A DNA stretch of 58,914 bases, taken from Sphingomonas sp. PAMC 26621. Lineage in GTDB: Bacteria > Pseudomonadota > Alphaproteobacteria > Sphingomonadales > Sphingomonadaceae. Under the pieces are notes generated by a model. The model was not told the origin of the DNA. It worked only from the letters and a program-made list of their open reading frames with translations, and did no database searches. Shown in pieces: positions 1 to 8,594 of this stretch. The DNA lies in assembly GCF_000251145.1 (NCBI RefSeq), contig NZ_AIDW01000064.1, positions 1 through 58,914 of the forward strand, given 5' to 3'. The position numbers and the translations under genes are program-made. Position 1 is the first letter of the stretch. Each line of letters begins with the position of its first letter.

Positions 1-122
1 GCTACCGTCTTGGGGTTGATTCCAAGCTCTCGGCTCAGCGCCGAGAGCGAAGCTTGCGATCGCTGTATTGCTGCTCTGACGGCGTGCGTGGTCGTGGCGC
101 TCCCGTGACGTACCTGTCCCAT
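1..122 (-). CDS. IS481-family transposase, N-terminal fragment
   Basis: The reverse strand from 122 encodes a start reading MGQVRHGSATTTHAVRAAI, followed by an HTH segment ending SRELGINPKTVA at the window edge. This matches the N-terminus of the IS481-like transposases that carry a helix-turn-helix before an rve integrase core; the catalytic DDE part is outside the window. The leader between 122 and the element end at 178 is about 56 bp, a normal distance for an IS. Only 40 codons are visible, so the family call rests on this recognisable N-terminal signature. Confidence 0.7.
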   Translation of the reverse strand, partial: MGQVRHGSATTTHAVRAAIQRSQASLSALSRELGINPKTV

Positions 123-178
123 ATGGCTTCCTTCCATTCCAACGAAAGGATCGCACCATCAAACCGTGGGATCAAACA
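1..178 (-). mobile_element. IS481-type element, end only
   Basis: This is the terminal part of an insertion sequence that continues off the left edge. Its transposase runs leftward from an ATG at 122. The likely outer end is at 178, where the reverse strand begins TGTTTGATCCCAC, the kind of TG-starting end seen in this family. Immediately beyond it the DUF1800 reading frame resumes without its N-terminal part, so the element sits inside that gene. The far end and the target duplication are outside the window, so the boundary is inferred from one side only. Confidence 0.7.
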
Positions 179-179
179 G

Positions 180-947
180 CTAGGCGTACGCTCGGGCTAC
201 ACACAGGCCGACGTTACAGAGTTCGCGCGCGCGCTGACGGGATGGACGGTCGGTGGCTTGGGCGGCGCTTCTGGAATCGGCGACCCTGGCAACTTCGCGT
301 TCAGGCCCGCACAGCACGAGCCCGGTGTACGGACCATTCTCGGGAAGCGATACACGCAGGACGGCGAGGCGCAAGCGAGCGCGGCGCTAATGGACTTTGC
401 GCATTCGCCCGCCACGGCGACTCACGTAGCCACAAAGCTGGCGCGCCACTTCGCCGGTGACGAGCCGCCAGTGGCGATGATCGCACGGCTTGCGGAAAGC
501 TTCACCAGCAGCAAAGGCGACCTGCCGACGGTCTATCGCGCCCTGATCGCCTCCCCAGAGGCGTGGGTCGCGACGCCGACCAAGTTCAAGACGCCTTGGG
601 AATGGACGATCTCGTCGCTTCGAGGAGTCGGGCGTCGTGAGGTCGGCCAGATGCAGATCGCCGCTTTGCAGACCCAACTCGGCCAGCGGGTCTGGAAGCC
701 GGGGGCGCCGGCAGGCTGGGACGATGTCGCAGCAAGCTGGGCGGGGTCGAATGCCCTTCTGCGCCGGGTAGAGCTGGCACAACGGCTGGCGGCGCCGTTA
801 GCAGAATCCATCGATGCGCGCGTCCTGGCGCCGAAGATCATGCCGGCATCGCTCAGCAAGGCGACGGCTGACCAGATCGCTCGTTCCGAAAGCCCGGCCG
901 GCGCGCTCGCGCTGATGCTGGTCTCGCCCGATTTCCTGAGGAGATGA
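180..947 (+). pseudogene. DUF1800 family protein, 5'-truncated
   Basis: The frame contains the DUF1800 signature YTQADVTEFARALTGWTV near its beginning and runs to a TGA at 947. DUF1800 proteins are usually about 450-500 residues; only about 255 C-terminal residues remain. The upstream in-frame codons back to 54 come from the IS481-type end and do not resemble the family, so the gene has lost its start to the insertion. It lies 4 bp before the DUF1501 gene, the usual arrangement of this pair of exported proteins of unknown function. Expression of the fragment is unlikely unless the IS supplies a start. Confidence 0.85.
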
Positions 948-951
948 TCCG

Positions 952-2121
952 ATGCTCGCTCGCCGTCAGTTTCTGTCGACAGCCGCGCTTGGAGCAGGCG
1001 CGGTGTTCGTCGCGCCTGGCGTAGCGTTTGCGACCGTGCCGACCGACCGCCGCTTCGTCTTCATCATCCAGCGTGGCGCCGCTGACGGTCTCGACATCCT
1101 TCGGCCGACCGGTGACCCGGCTTTTGCAGGCCTACGTGGTGGGCTGATCGGAGATGCCGCAGGCACCAAGCTGGATACCATGTTCACGCTGCACCCGGCA
1201 CTCGCCGAAGTCGCTAAAATGTATGGCCAAGGACAGGCGCTCTTTGTCCACGCGGTCGCCTCGCCCTATTGCGACCGATCGCATTTCGACGGACAGAACG
1301 TCCTGGAAACCGGCGGTGCGCAGCCATACGCCGTCCGCGACGGTTGGCTCAATCGGCTGGTGACGATGCTGCCACGATCGAGCGACGAGGCGATCGCGAT
1401 CGCTGCCACTGTGCCGACCGCGTTGCGCGGATCGGTGCAGGTCGCATCCTTCGCGCCCTCCGCCTTGCCACACGCGGCGGACGATCTGATGACACGTGTC
1501 ACTGCCCTCTATGATGCCGATCCGCAGCTTCACCCGGTCTGGTCGGCCGCACTGGAAACCAAAGGCCTGACCGCAGACGCAAGTGCCGGTCAGGATCCGG
1601 CGAGCCTGGGTCGCCTTACGGCCAGTTTCCTCACCAAACCGAATGGTCCCCGGGTTGCCATGCTCGAAACGCTGGGGTGGGACACTCACAATGCTCAGAA
1701 GGGCCGGCTCGCGAACCAACTAACAAACCTCGACGCGATGCTCGCGGCGATGCGCGACGGTCTCGGACCCGCATGGGCGAACACCACGGTGTTGGTGGCG
1801 ACAGAGTTCGGGCGCACCGTGGCAGTCAATGGCACCGGAGGCACCGACCACGGCACAGGATCCGTCGCTATGCTGGTCGGGGGTGCCGTCAGGGGCGGCC
1901 GAGTGGTTTCGGACTGGCCGGGCCTTGCGCCCTCGAAACTCTACCAGACGCGTGACCTACGGCCGACCAACGCCCTTGACGCGCTTATCGCAGGCGCTGC
2001 TGCCGAAAGCCTCGCGCTTGATCCGGAGCGTGTCGGCGCGGCTTATTCGCCCAGACGACGAGTGACCGTCCAATGTCCGGACTGGTCAAAGTTTAACAGC
2101 GAGAAAGTGGTGAAATGCTGA
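952..2121 (+). CDS. DUF1501 family exported protein
   Basis: This is a 389-residue protein with a twin-arginine type signal (RRQFLSTAALGAGAVFVAPG) at its start, followed by a DUF1501 body. Recognisable segments are FIIQRGAADGLD near residue 36, HPALAEVAKMY and FVHAVASPYCDRSHFDGQN in the middle, and TEFGRT...GTDHGTGS toward the end, the sulfatase/phosphatase-like fold pattern of this family. The start follows the DUF1800 stop by 4 bp with GAGGAGATG just upstream. The last 20 or so residues (after ERVGAAYSP) do not look like family members and may reflect a frameshift or junction near 2040. The biochemical function is not established. Confidence 0.85.
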   Translation: MLARRQFLSTAALGAGAVFVAPGVAFATVPTDRRFVFIIQRGAADGLDILRPTGDPAFAGLRGGLIGDAAGTKLDTMFTLHPALAEVAKMYGQGQALFVHAVASPYCDRSHFDGQNVLETGGAQPYAVRDGWLNRLVTMLPRSSDEAIAIAATVPTALRGSVQVASFAPSALPHAADDLMTRVTALYDADPQLHPVWSAALETKGLTADASAGQDPASLGRLTASFLTKPNGPRVAMLETLGWDTHNAQKGRLANQLTNLDAMLAAMRDGLGPAWANTTVLVATEFGRTVAVNGTGGTDHGTGSVAMLVGGAVRGGRVVSDWPGLAPSKLYQTRDLRPTNALDALIAGAAAESLALDPERVGAAYSPRRRVTVQCPDWSKFNSEKVVKC

Positions 2122-2178
2122 TGTTGTGACGAGTGATCTGCAGGCACCGTGTGAATGCCGAGTAAAAAGATCTTTGCA

Positions 2179-2493
2179 TCATGAATGGCCAGGTTTAGTA
2201 AGAGGTCTATGTCGATCAGCATTTAGTCGGGCACACATAGGCTTACCCGCACGAAATCGTATCGTTGCAGACCGCTCCTTCACGAAGGTCCCACTAGTCC
2301 GAGGGTTGCGAAGGGTCCGCTCGGCATACTGTGTCAGAAAGAAGCGGCCGATGCCGCGTAGTTCGATGCTGCCGCCATCCACGAGGCGATTAGTGATAGC
2401 GCCAAAGAACTTCTCTACCGATGCCCGGCATAACTGTTCTGGGAGGGTTGGATTCAGCCTGATAATGCGCTGAATAAGCTCACTTTTACGCAT
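2179..2493 (-). CDS. IHF/HU-like DNA-binding protein (copy 1)
   Basis: This 104-residue protein of the bacterial HU/IHF fold begins MRKSELIQRI and carries the beta-arm region ELRGIGRFF...RNPRTSGTF, where NPRT is the conserved stretch that intercalates DNA in IHF/HU. It resembles IHF beta more than HU but is divergent from the housekeeping subunit, with a basic tail. A close paralog lies at 10854-11159 in the opposite orientation, and both share an upstream palindrome about 87 bp before the start. It probably bends DNA; whether it pairs with a chromosomal IHF subunit cannot be told. Confidence 0.85.
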   Translation of the reverse strand: MRKSELIQRIIRLNPTLPEQLCRASVEKFFGAITNRLVDGGSIELRGIGRFFLTQYAERTLRNPRTSGTFVKERSATIRFRAGKPMCARLNADRHRPLTKPGHS

Positions 2494-2580
2494 TTTGACC
2501 CTCGCCGACTTACAGACATCCTATCGCGCTTGACGGCAATCGTCACGCCTACGCTAGCGCTACACCCTACAACAGGCATC

Positions 2581-2600
2581 GCAAAAGGGACCCCTTTTGC
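2581..2600. promoter_or_regulatory. palindrome upstream of IHF-like copy 1
   Basis: GCAAAAGGG and CCCTTTTGC form a perfect 9-bp inverted repeat with a 2-bp centre, 87 bp upstream of the IHF-like start at 2493. The same palindrome, extended to 12-bp arms, stands at an equal distance from the second IHF-like gene. No T-run follows it, which makes an operator or protein-binding site at least as likely as a terminator. Its function is not known from the sequence. Confidence 0.6.
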
Positions 2601-2657
2601 AACGGGGCCCGTGTCAGCTTCGATTCTCGAAATAGGATCCTTTTGGGAACGCCCCGG

Positions 2658-2693
2658 CCTTCTCGATCGCCGTTCCCAATCAGGAAGGCCCGA
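2658..2693 (-). terminator. terminator-like repeat 3' of enoyl-CoA hydratase gene
   Basis: CCTTCTCGATCGCCGTTCCC and the following AATCAGGAAGG form a CCTTC/GAAGG stem about 30 bp past the stop of the gene at 2724. A near copy lies at 4096-4131 between two convergent genes, and a third in inverse orientation at 10664-10700 after a TetR gene. The 3' position of all three suggests termination, but there is no strong U-tract. Confidence 0.4.
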
Positions 2694-2723
2694 CCGGTGT
2701 CGTAGCACCACTCGGCATTTGGT

Positions 2724-3566
2724 TCAGGCGGAGCGTGCGATCACGCCGCGCAGCAAGCTTTCGAGGTCGCGCTCGCCGTCGCGCGTTTGCGCACCCGCCT
2801 TAAGCTGGTTCGCCATGAGTTGGCCGACCGCCGGCTGGAAAACAAGTGCCATCCAGCCTTCGCTTTCGCGCGTGAAGCCGTCGCCGGGAGCGGCATGCGG
2901 CACGGCGCGCTTCGCGGCAGTGATAATGCCATCTGGCAGCGCCGCGATGTTGGCGGCGATGCGGCTGACGAAGCCGTCCAGTTCGTCGGCCGGCAGCGCG
3001 CGATTGATCCAGCCGTATCGTTCGGCAGTCTTGGCGTCGAACAAGTCGGCCCCCAGGATCGCTTCGAGCACACGGCCGCGTGTCATTCGCTGGCCCAGAT
3101 ACTGGGTAGCGCCCCCACCCGGAATGATGCCCATCAGCGCTTCGCATTGCGCTAACCCAGCGCGTTCTTCTGCGGCGAACGCCATGTCGGCTGCCAAGAC
3201 GAACTCCGCACCGCCCCCGCGCGCAAGACCGGCCAATTTGACGATCGTCACCTGCGGCTGTGCGCGTAGCGCCTCGGCGAAGGCTTGGAACGGGTTGAGG
3301 TTTTCAGGCACGTCGCGTTGCAACTCATTCAAGGCTTCGGGCTGCTCCCCCAACGTCATATCAACATGAGCAATGAAGAACTCGGGATCGGCGCTCTCGA
3401 AGACGATCACGCGAGTGTCTGGATCATTGTGCATTGAAGCCAGAAAGCGACGAACCTCGCCCATAAGTGTCACGTCAAGAATATTGACTGGCGGGTTGTC
3501 GATGGTGACGGTGGCCACTCGGTCCTGCCGCGTGACGCGCAACTTGGTATAGGTCGACTCTGTCAT
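2724..3566 (-). CDS. Enoyl-CoA hydratase/isomerase family protein
   Basis: A crotonase-fold protein of 280 residues. The start is taken at the ATG at 3566 (MTESTYTKLRV), which has AAGGA at the right distance; the frame stays open upstream but those residues are not family-like. Visible features are the NPPVNILD segment, the oxyanion-hole region (AHVDM), LARGGGAEF and IIPGGGATQYL. The usual catalytic glutamates of true enoyl-CoA hydratases are not clearly both present, so the reaction may be hydration, isomerisation or another acyl-CoA conversion. It is divergent from an HxlR regulator gene, which probably controls it. Confidence 0.8.
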   Translation of the reverse strand: MTESTYTKLRVTRQDRVATVTIDNPPVNILDVTLMGEVRRFLASMHNDPDTRVIVFESADPEFFIAHVDMTLGEQPEALNELQRDVPENLNPFQAFAEALRAQPQVTIVKLAGLARGGGAEFVLAADMAFAAEERAGLAQCEALMGIIPGGGATQYLGQRMTRGRVLEAILGADLFDAKTAERYGWINRALPADELDGFVSRIAANIAALPDGIITAAKRAVPHAAPGDGFTRESEGWMALVFQPAVGQLMANQLKAGAQTRDGERDLESLLRGVIARSA

Positions 3567-3615
3567 GAGAATCCTTGTGGCGTATGGGAGGAGCGATTTG
3601 CTCCAGGCGTTGACA

Positions 3616-3638
3616 CAAGGTATACATTCCATACTTGG
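3616..3638. promoter_or_regulatory. candidate HxlR operator
   Basis: In the short gap between the divergent hydratase and HxlR genes lies CAAGGTATACATTCCATAC followed by TTGG, an imperfect inverted repeat with GTAT/ATAC cores. HxlR-type regulators commonly bind GTAT...ATAC dyads, and the site overlaps the likely promoter of both genes (GTTGACA is just upstream). Assignment is by position and symmetry only. Confidence 0.45.
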
Positions 3639-3668
3639 CATCAATTACGCACATTGAGCATCCTTGGT

Positions 3669-4055
3669 ATGGTCAAAGATACCGCACTTCCCGACGGATA
3701 TTTCGAGTTCCGGTCCGACTGTCCGAGCAGGGTCATCCTCGATCAAATCGCTGACAAATGGTCCATGATGGTACTAGCCGTTCTTCACCGCGAGCCGCAG
3801 CGCTTCAACGCCATCAAGCGGCGGCTCGAAGGCGTGACGCAGCGTGTCCTTACTCACACGCTGCGCAAGCTCGAACGCAACGGCATGATCGCCCGCACTA
3901 TAATCGACGGCCGCGTGCTGGGGGTGGAATATGCGCTGACACCGCTCGGTCGCTCCCTGCACGAGCCGTTCGCCGCCTTGTTCACGTGGACGACCGCGAG
4001 CATGGCTGAGATACGGCAACATCAACAGAGCTACGACACTCGCGTCCAGGGCTGA
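3669..4055 (+). CDS. HxlR family transcriptional regulator
   Basis: A winged-helix regulator of 128 residues from the ATG at 3669 (a TTG five codons upstream at 3654 is an alternative start). The HxlR pattern is clear: CPSRVILDQIADKWSMMVL, then RFNAIKRRLEGVTQRVLTHTLRKLERNGMI for the recognition region, then YALTPLGRSL in the wing. The Cys in CPSR is the position that senses oxidants or electrophiles in some family members. It is divergent from the enoyl-CoA hydratase family gene and likely regulates it through the dyad in the shared gap. The effector is unknown. Confidence 0.88.
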   Translation: MVKDTALPDGYFEFRSDCPSRVILDQIADKWSMMVLAVLHREPQRFNAIKRRLEGVTQRVLTHTLRKLERNGMIARTIIDGRVLGVEYALTPLGRSLHEPFAALFTWTTASMAEIRQHQQSYDTRVQG

Positions 4056-4095
4056 CGCTCTTGTCTCGAAAGATCATCGATCTCGAGAACTCCGA

Positions 4096-4131
4096 CGCCT
4101 TCTCCTCAGCCGTTCCTAATCGAGAAGGTTG
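4096..4131. terminator. bidirectional terminator-like repeat
   Basis: CCTTCTC and GAGAAGG form a 7-bp stem around CTCAGCCGTTCCTAATC in the gap between the convergent HxlR and aldo-keto reductase genes. It resembles the repeat at 2658-2693. Position and symmetry suggest termination for both genes. Confidence 0.45.
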
Positions 4132-4173
4132 GCTTGCCTCAATGGCGATCGCCGCATGGGGTGGGCGTAGATG

Positions 4174-5250
4174 CTACTCGCCCCAGCCGGTCACATCACG
4201 ACCTCCGAAAACCATGCGCCGAAGGCCACGCGACGTCAGCGAGGCGCTGAACCCCGGAACCGGTGCGCTTGCCTCATCGAGGCGCCGTAGCTGTTCGTTG
4301 TCGAGACGGATCTCGATCGCGGCGATATTGCTTTCGAGCTGCGCGACCTTGCTTGCCCCTATCAGTGTCGAGGCGACGCCCGCCCGGGCTAGGGTCCAGG
4401 CCAGCGCAACCTGCGCGACCGGCCGGCCGACCTCGGCCGCGACGGCCTTCGCGGCGTCGAGAATGTCCCAGTTCCGGTCGACGAACTTGCTGTCCCCGAA
4501 CGGGTTGGCGCCGCTCAGCCGGCCGGTGCCCGACGTGTCGTCACGCCGGTACTTACCGGACAGGAAGCCTCCCGCCAGCGGGCTCCACGGCATGATGCCC
4601 ATGCCACCTTCGCGTGCCGCCGGGAAATGTTCGGCTTCCACGTCGCGCGCGACCAGTGAATATTCCAGCTGCATCGCGACCGGGCCGGGGATGCGGCGCT
4701 CCGCCGCGATCGTCGCCGCCTTGCAACCTACCCAGGCGGGCATGTCAGAGAGCCCGAAATAGCGGATCTTGCCCACTCGGACGAGGTCGCCCAGGGTCTG
4801 GACGATTTCTTCCACCGGCGTCACCCCGTCCCAGACGTGCATCCAGTACAGGTCGATATAGTCCGTCCCGAGCCGTTTTAGGGACTCATCCAGCGCACGG
4901 TGGATATTCTTCGCCCCCGCGCCCCCGGCGTTCGGATTACCCCTTCCGCTTTGCGCGGCTGCAAGCGGGCTTGCGGATCCGTTGAAGCCGAATTTGGTTG
5001 CCAGAACTACGTCGTCGCGCGCGCCCGTCTCGGCGATGAACGCGCCGACCAGCCTCTCGCTCTCTCCACCCGAATAAATGTCGGCGGTGTCGATGAAGTT
5101 GCCGCCCGCATCCCGATAGGCATCGAAGATCGCACGCGCCGTCGCCCTGTCCGTCCCCCATTCACCGGGTCCGAAGGTCATCGTGCCGAGTGCGAGCGGA
5201 CTGACTACGAGGCCGGAGCGGCCGAGCGTGCGGAAGTCGGTGAGGGACAT
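4174..5250 (-). CDS. Aldo/keto reductase
   Basis: An NADPH-dependent oxidoreductase of the AKR superfamily, 358 residues, a (beta/alpha)8 barrel. The opening RTLGRSGLVVSPLALGTMTFG is typical; the catalytic tetrad region is seen as DTADIYSGGESE (Asp and Tyr), VLATKFG (Lys) and YWMHVWD (His). The C-terminal segment STLIGASKVAQLESNIAA is the cofactor-binding motif. It is divergent from a TetR gene with a short shared promoter region that contains related CGTTCGATACGGAAC and TTTCGGAACG half-sites, so it is probably induced when that repressor binds its ligand. The substrate is likely an aldehyde or ketone but cannot be named. Confidence 0.92.
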   Translation of the reverse strand: MSLTDFRTLGRSGLVVSPLALGTMTFGPGEWGTDRATARAIFDAYRDAGGNFIDTADIYSGGESERLVGAFIAETGARDDVVLATKFGFNGSASPLAAAQSGRGNPNAGGAGAKNIHRALDESLKRLGTDYIDLYWMHVWDGVTPVEEIVQTLGDLVRVGKIRYFGLSDMPAWVGCKAATIAAERRIPGPVAMQLEYSLVARDVEAEHFPAAREGGMGIMPWSPLAGGFLSGKYRRDDTSGTGRLSGANPFGDSKFVDRNWDILDAAKAVAAEVGRPVAQVALAWTLARAGVASTLIGASKVAQLESNIAAIEIRLDNEQLRRLDEASAPVPGFSASLTSRGLRRMVFGGRDVTGWGE

Positions 5251-5329
5251 GACATCTCTTTCGTAGCGTTCGATACGGAACCCATGCTAGTGTGATCGGG
5301 TCAGGTCAACATGTTTCGGAACGATCGCT

Positions 5330-5959
5330 ATGGAAACTGACATGGAAGCGTCGGCGCGGCGCAAGGGCGGTCGGCCGTTGTCGTTCGATCGCGACGCGGC
5401 GCTGGAACAGGCGATGCTGCTGTTCTGGCGGCACGGCTACGAGACGACCTCGATCAGCGACCTTACGCGCGCCATGGGGATCACGGCCCCCAGCCTCTAC
5501 ACCGCCTTCGGCGACAAGCGGCGGCTCTTCCTAGAGGCGGCGTGCCGATATGCCGGAGATCCCGAGGCGATCCGGGAGGCGATCGACGGGGCGGCCACCG
5601 CCCGCGATGCAGCCGCCATGCTGCTGACGAGTGCCGTCGTCGTTTTCACCGGTGAGGCCACGCCCCCCGGCTGCCTGCTGGCCAGCGCCACTGCCAGCGG
5701 CTCGGCAGCGTCGTCCGACGTGCAGGCTGTCGTGGCTGGTTATAGGCGCGCGATCTGTGACCGTCTGCAAGCCCGCATCGAACGAGATGTGGCGAACGGT
5801 ACGTTACCAGACCAAGCGGACCCGACTGCGCTCGCTACGCTGGTCGTGACAATGGTGCAGGGCCTGTCTGTCATGGCCCGGGATGGGGCCTCGCGCGCGC
5901 TTCTCTCTGGCGTCGCCGATGCCTTGCTGCGCGCTTGGCCGGACCCGTTGCTTACTTGA
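5330..5959 (+). CDS. TetR/AcrR family transcriptional regulator
   Basis: A 209-residue repressor-type protein. Its N-terminal HTH reads GRPLSFDRDAALEQAMLLFW...TSISDLTRAMGITAPSLYTAFGDKRRLF, the standard TetR_N pattern, followed by an all-helical ligand domain with the PGCLLASAT segment common in TetR proteins that guard oxidoreductase genes. A second ATG at 5342 is a possible start. It is divergent from the aldo/keto reductase gene, which is the likely target. The effector is unknown. Confidence 0.9.
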   Translation: METDMEASARRKGGRPLSFDRDAALEQAMLLFWRHGYETTSISDLTRAMGITAPSLYTAFGDKRRLFLEAACRYAGDPEAIREAIDGAATARDAAAMLLTSAVVVFTGEATPPGCLLASATASGSAASSDVQAVVAGYRRAICDRLQARIERDVANGTLPDQADPTALATLVVTMVQGLSVMARDGASRALLSGVADALLRAWPDPLLT

Positions 5960-6029
5960 ACATCGTTCCCGAAACTCGATCCAGAGTGTGCGAAAACTCG
6001 TTTGCCTGATTCCCTCGGTATGCTGACGG

Positions 6030-7475
6030 GTGTATGCTTTGGCGATGGCAGATATCGAGGGTCATGCGCGCGAACAGGCGCTGCTTTTACCGGCGTTGGT
6101 CGAGGATTACGTGGCGGCGGACAATCCGGTGCGGTTCATCGATGCCTTCGTTGACGATCTCGACCTGGGTGAGGCTGGTTTCCTTCGATCTCGGCCGAAG
6201 GCGACGGGCCGGCGAGGCTTTGATCCGGGCGATCTGCTCAAGCTGTATTTGTACGGCTATCTCAACCGGGTGCGATCGAGCCGGCGCCTGGAGGCAGAGG
6301 CGATCCGCAATCTCGAGGTGGTCTGGCTGCTGCGCGGGTTGCGGCCTGACTTCAAAACCATCGCTGATTTTCGGCGCGATAACCGAGCGGCGTTCAAGAC
6401 GGTATTCCGTGCGTTTGTGGCGCTGTGCCGCAAGCTAGATCTGTTCGGGCGAGAATTGCTGGCGGTGGATGGCACGCGGCTGAAGGCGGTAAACAGCCAG
6501 ACCCGCAACTTCACACGGGCGAAACTGGAGACGTACCTCAAGTCGGCCGACTAGAGGCTGGAGCGATATCTGACGCAACTGGACGATATCGACCGCGGCG
6601 AGGATGACGCCGGGAGCGGACCTGCCGAGGCGCTTGCGGCCAAGATCGCCAAGGTGCGTGAGCGGCGCCAGGTCAGCGAGGCGATGCTGGACCAGCTGAA
6701 GACCAGCGGCGAGAGCCAGATCTCGCTGACCGATTCCGACGCGCGAGCGATGGTGACGCATGGCAAGACGACCGTCGGCTACAATGCGCAGGTCGCGGTC
6801 GATGCGAAGCACAAGCTCATCGTCGAGCAGCACGTCACCAACGCTGGCAGCGACCTCGGCCTGCTGGCCCAAACCGCTGGCGCGGCCAAGGCCTTGCTCG
6901 GCGTCGAGCGTATCGATGCCGTGGCAGGCATGGGATACTATAAGGGCGAGGACATCGAAGCGTGCGAGGAGAACGGCATCACGCCTTACGTCGCACGTCC
7001 CCAGCGGGGCATCGCAGTCAGCAACGGCCACTTCCCCAAGGAGCGGTTCCACTACGATGCCGCAGAAGACGCGTATCGCTGCCCCGGCGGGCAGCGTCTC
7101 GACACCCGCTACAACTCCGTCGTGCGCGGGCATGTCACTGTGCAATACTCCAACCCGAATGCCTGCGCCGCCTGTGCCATCAAGGCCCGCTGTACCGGCG
7201 GACGCTACCGTCGCATCAACCGCTGGGAGAACGAGGCGGTGCTCGACCGCATGGCGGAGCGACTGGCCGCCCGCCCGGATATACTGGCGGTGCGGCGCGA
7301 GACGGTCGAGCATCCGTTCGGCTTGATCAAACAATGGATGAACCAGGGCGCATTCCTGATGCGCGGGCTCGAAAAGGTGCGCGCCGAGTTCAGCCTGACC
7401 GCGATCGCCTACAATCTCAGACGGGCTATCACCATCATCGGCGTGCCGGGGATGATACGGGCCGTTCGGGCCTGA
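6030..7475 (+). pseudogene. IS1182-type transposase, amber-interrupted
   Basis: The reading frame encodes an IS1182-like transposase: an N-terminal DUF772-type region (DLLKLYLYGYLNRVRSSRRL, LRPDFKTIADFRRDN), the catalytic AVDGTRLKAV segment, and a C-terminal part with VGYNAQVAVD and ERFHYDAAEDAYRCPGG. An in-frame TAG at 6552-6554 splits it after residue 174; the downstream part continues in the same frame for 306 codons, so this is a point nonsense change and not a frameshift. The left flank holds GTGTGCGAAAACTCG, resembling the end of such elements, but no matching right end was found up to about 7560, so the element may also be truncated. Confidence 0.85.
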
Positions 7476-7942
7476 TTTCGCTCGGAATACCCGCTCCGCG
7501 CGGTCGATAAATCCGCGTTCGCCTCCACTACCAGTCGTTATCGGCCTGATGGCTCGATCTGGCGCATATGCGCGCCCAGCTCGTCGTCGAAGCCGCTCAC
7601 GCGCCCATTATCTAACCGACCGCGAGTTTACGCACGCTCTGGATCGATATCGAGAATGTCGGATCGGACAAAAACACCCAAAATCGGCCGTTCCCGTTTG
7701 GCTGGCTGCATCCCGATTGCGGATATTTATCCAGCGTTGCTGATAAAAACGGTCAAAGCGCGCGGCGCTCGTCGTCGGTCGGCAGATCACGTCGGCCCAT
7801 GACTCACCCCTTTGACGTCTAGAAAAAGTTGTCGTCAATCATGGACAGGACAGTGTAAGGGGACGTAGTTGCTGGACGGGTTTGGCGGTCGAAATGGCGG
7901 AAGACGCCGGCGTCGACAGAACGGCCGGTTGGGAGACGCAGG
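7476..7942. other. non-coding stretch between IS1182-type relic and recombinase
   Basis: No convincing gene is seen here. The segment holds the unresolved right end of the IS1182-type relic and the upstream region of the serine recombinase. By analogy with Tn3-type resolvases, a recombination site could lie in the last 150 bp before 7943, but I could not recognise subsites. Confidence 0.4.
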
Positions 7943-8527
7943 TTGAGCGGCATTTTGGGCTATGCGCGGGTGAGCACCGGCGATCAGGACGTCGCCGGGC
8001 AGACGATGCGGCTCGAACAGGCAGGCGCGATCAAGGTCTTCACCGACGTGCGCTCGGGTAAGTCGATGGATCGTCCCGGCTTGACCGAACTGCTCGCTTA
8101 TGCGCGTGCGGGCGACACGCTGGCAGTCGTGCGCCTCGACCGGCTCGGCCGCTCGCTCGGTGAGCTACTGGCCATCGTGACCGCGTTGAAGGAGCGCGAT
8201 ATTGCGCTACTCAGCCTCGAGGAGAAGATTGATACGTCGTCAGCCGCCGGCGAGCTCGTCTTCCACGTATTTGGAGCCATCGCGCATTTCGAGCGGCGGT
8301 TGATCGCCGAGCGCACCAAGGACGGCATCGCGGCCGCGCGCGCCAAGAGCAAGCTGCCGGGGCGGCGGCCGCTTGACCCGGACAAGGCGGCGTCAGCTCT
8401 TAAGCTCGTAGAAAACGGGGTGTCGCCGACAGACGCAGCGCGGCAACTCGGGCTTGGGCGCGCGACAGTCTATCGTGAGATGGCAGTGGCTGGCGTCCGT
8501 CGTGGCGGAGAAATGCGACGGCTCTGA
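7943..8527 (+). CDS. Serine recombinase (resolvase/invertase family)
   Basis: A 194-residue small serine recombinase. The catalytic serine lies in GYARVSTGDQD, with the arginine-bearing motif VVRLDRLGRSLGEL and the E-helix region GAIAHFERRLIAERTK. The C-terminal HTH is SPTDAARQLGLGRATVYREM. The length and order are those of Tn3-type resolvases and DNA invertases. No transposase gene of the same element is adjacent, so it is an orphan or remnant of a transposon or an independent site-specific recombinase. Confidence 0.9.
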   Translation: MSGILGYARVSTGDQDVAGQTMRLEQAGAIKVFTDVRSGKSMDRPGLTELLAYARAGDTLAVVRLDRLGRSLGELLAIVTALKERDIALLSLEEKIDTSSAAGELVFHVFGAIAHFERRLIAERTKDGIAAARAKSKLPGRRPLDPDKAASALKLVENGVSPTDAARQLGLGRATVYREMAVAGVRRGGEMRRL

Positions 8528-8594
8528 TATCTAATAACCTCCCGCTATCAGCCCAGCTCGGACCTTAGCGGCATTGTTTATCATAGGAAATTCG

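Noticed and set aside
2581..2600. Integron attC-like site or CRISPR-type repeat for the GCAAAAGGG palindrome.
   Set aside because: It lacks the R'/R'' core motifs of attC, no integrase of the IntI type is present, and there is no array of spaced repeats.
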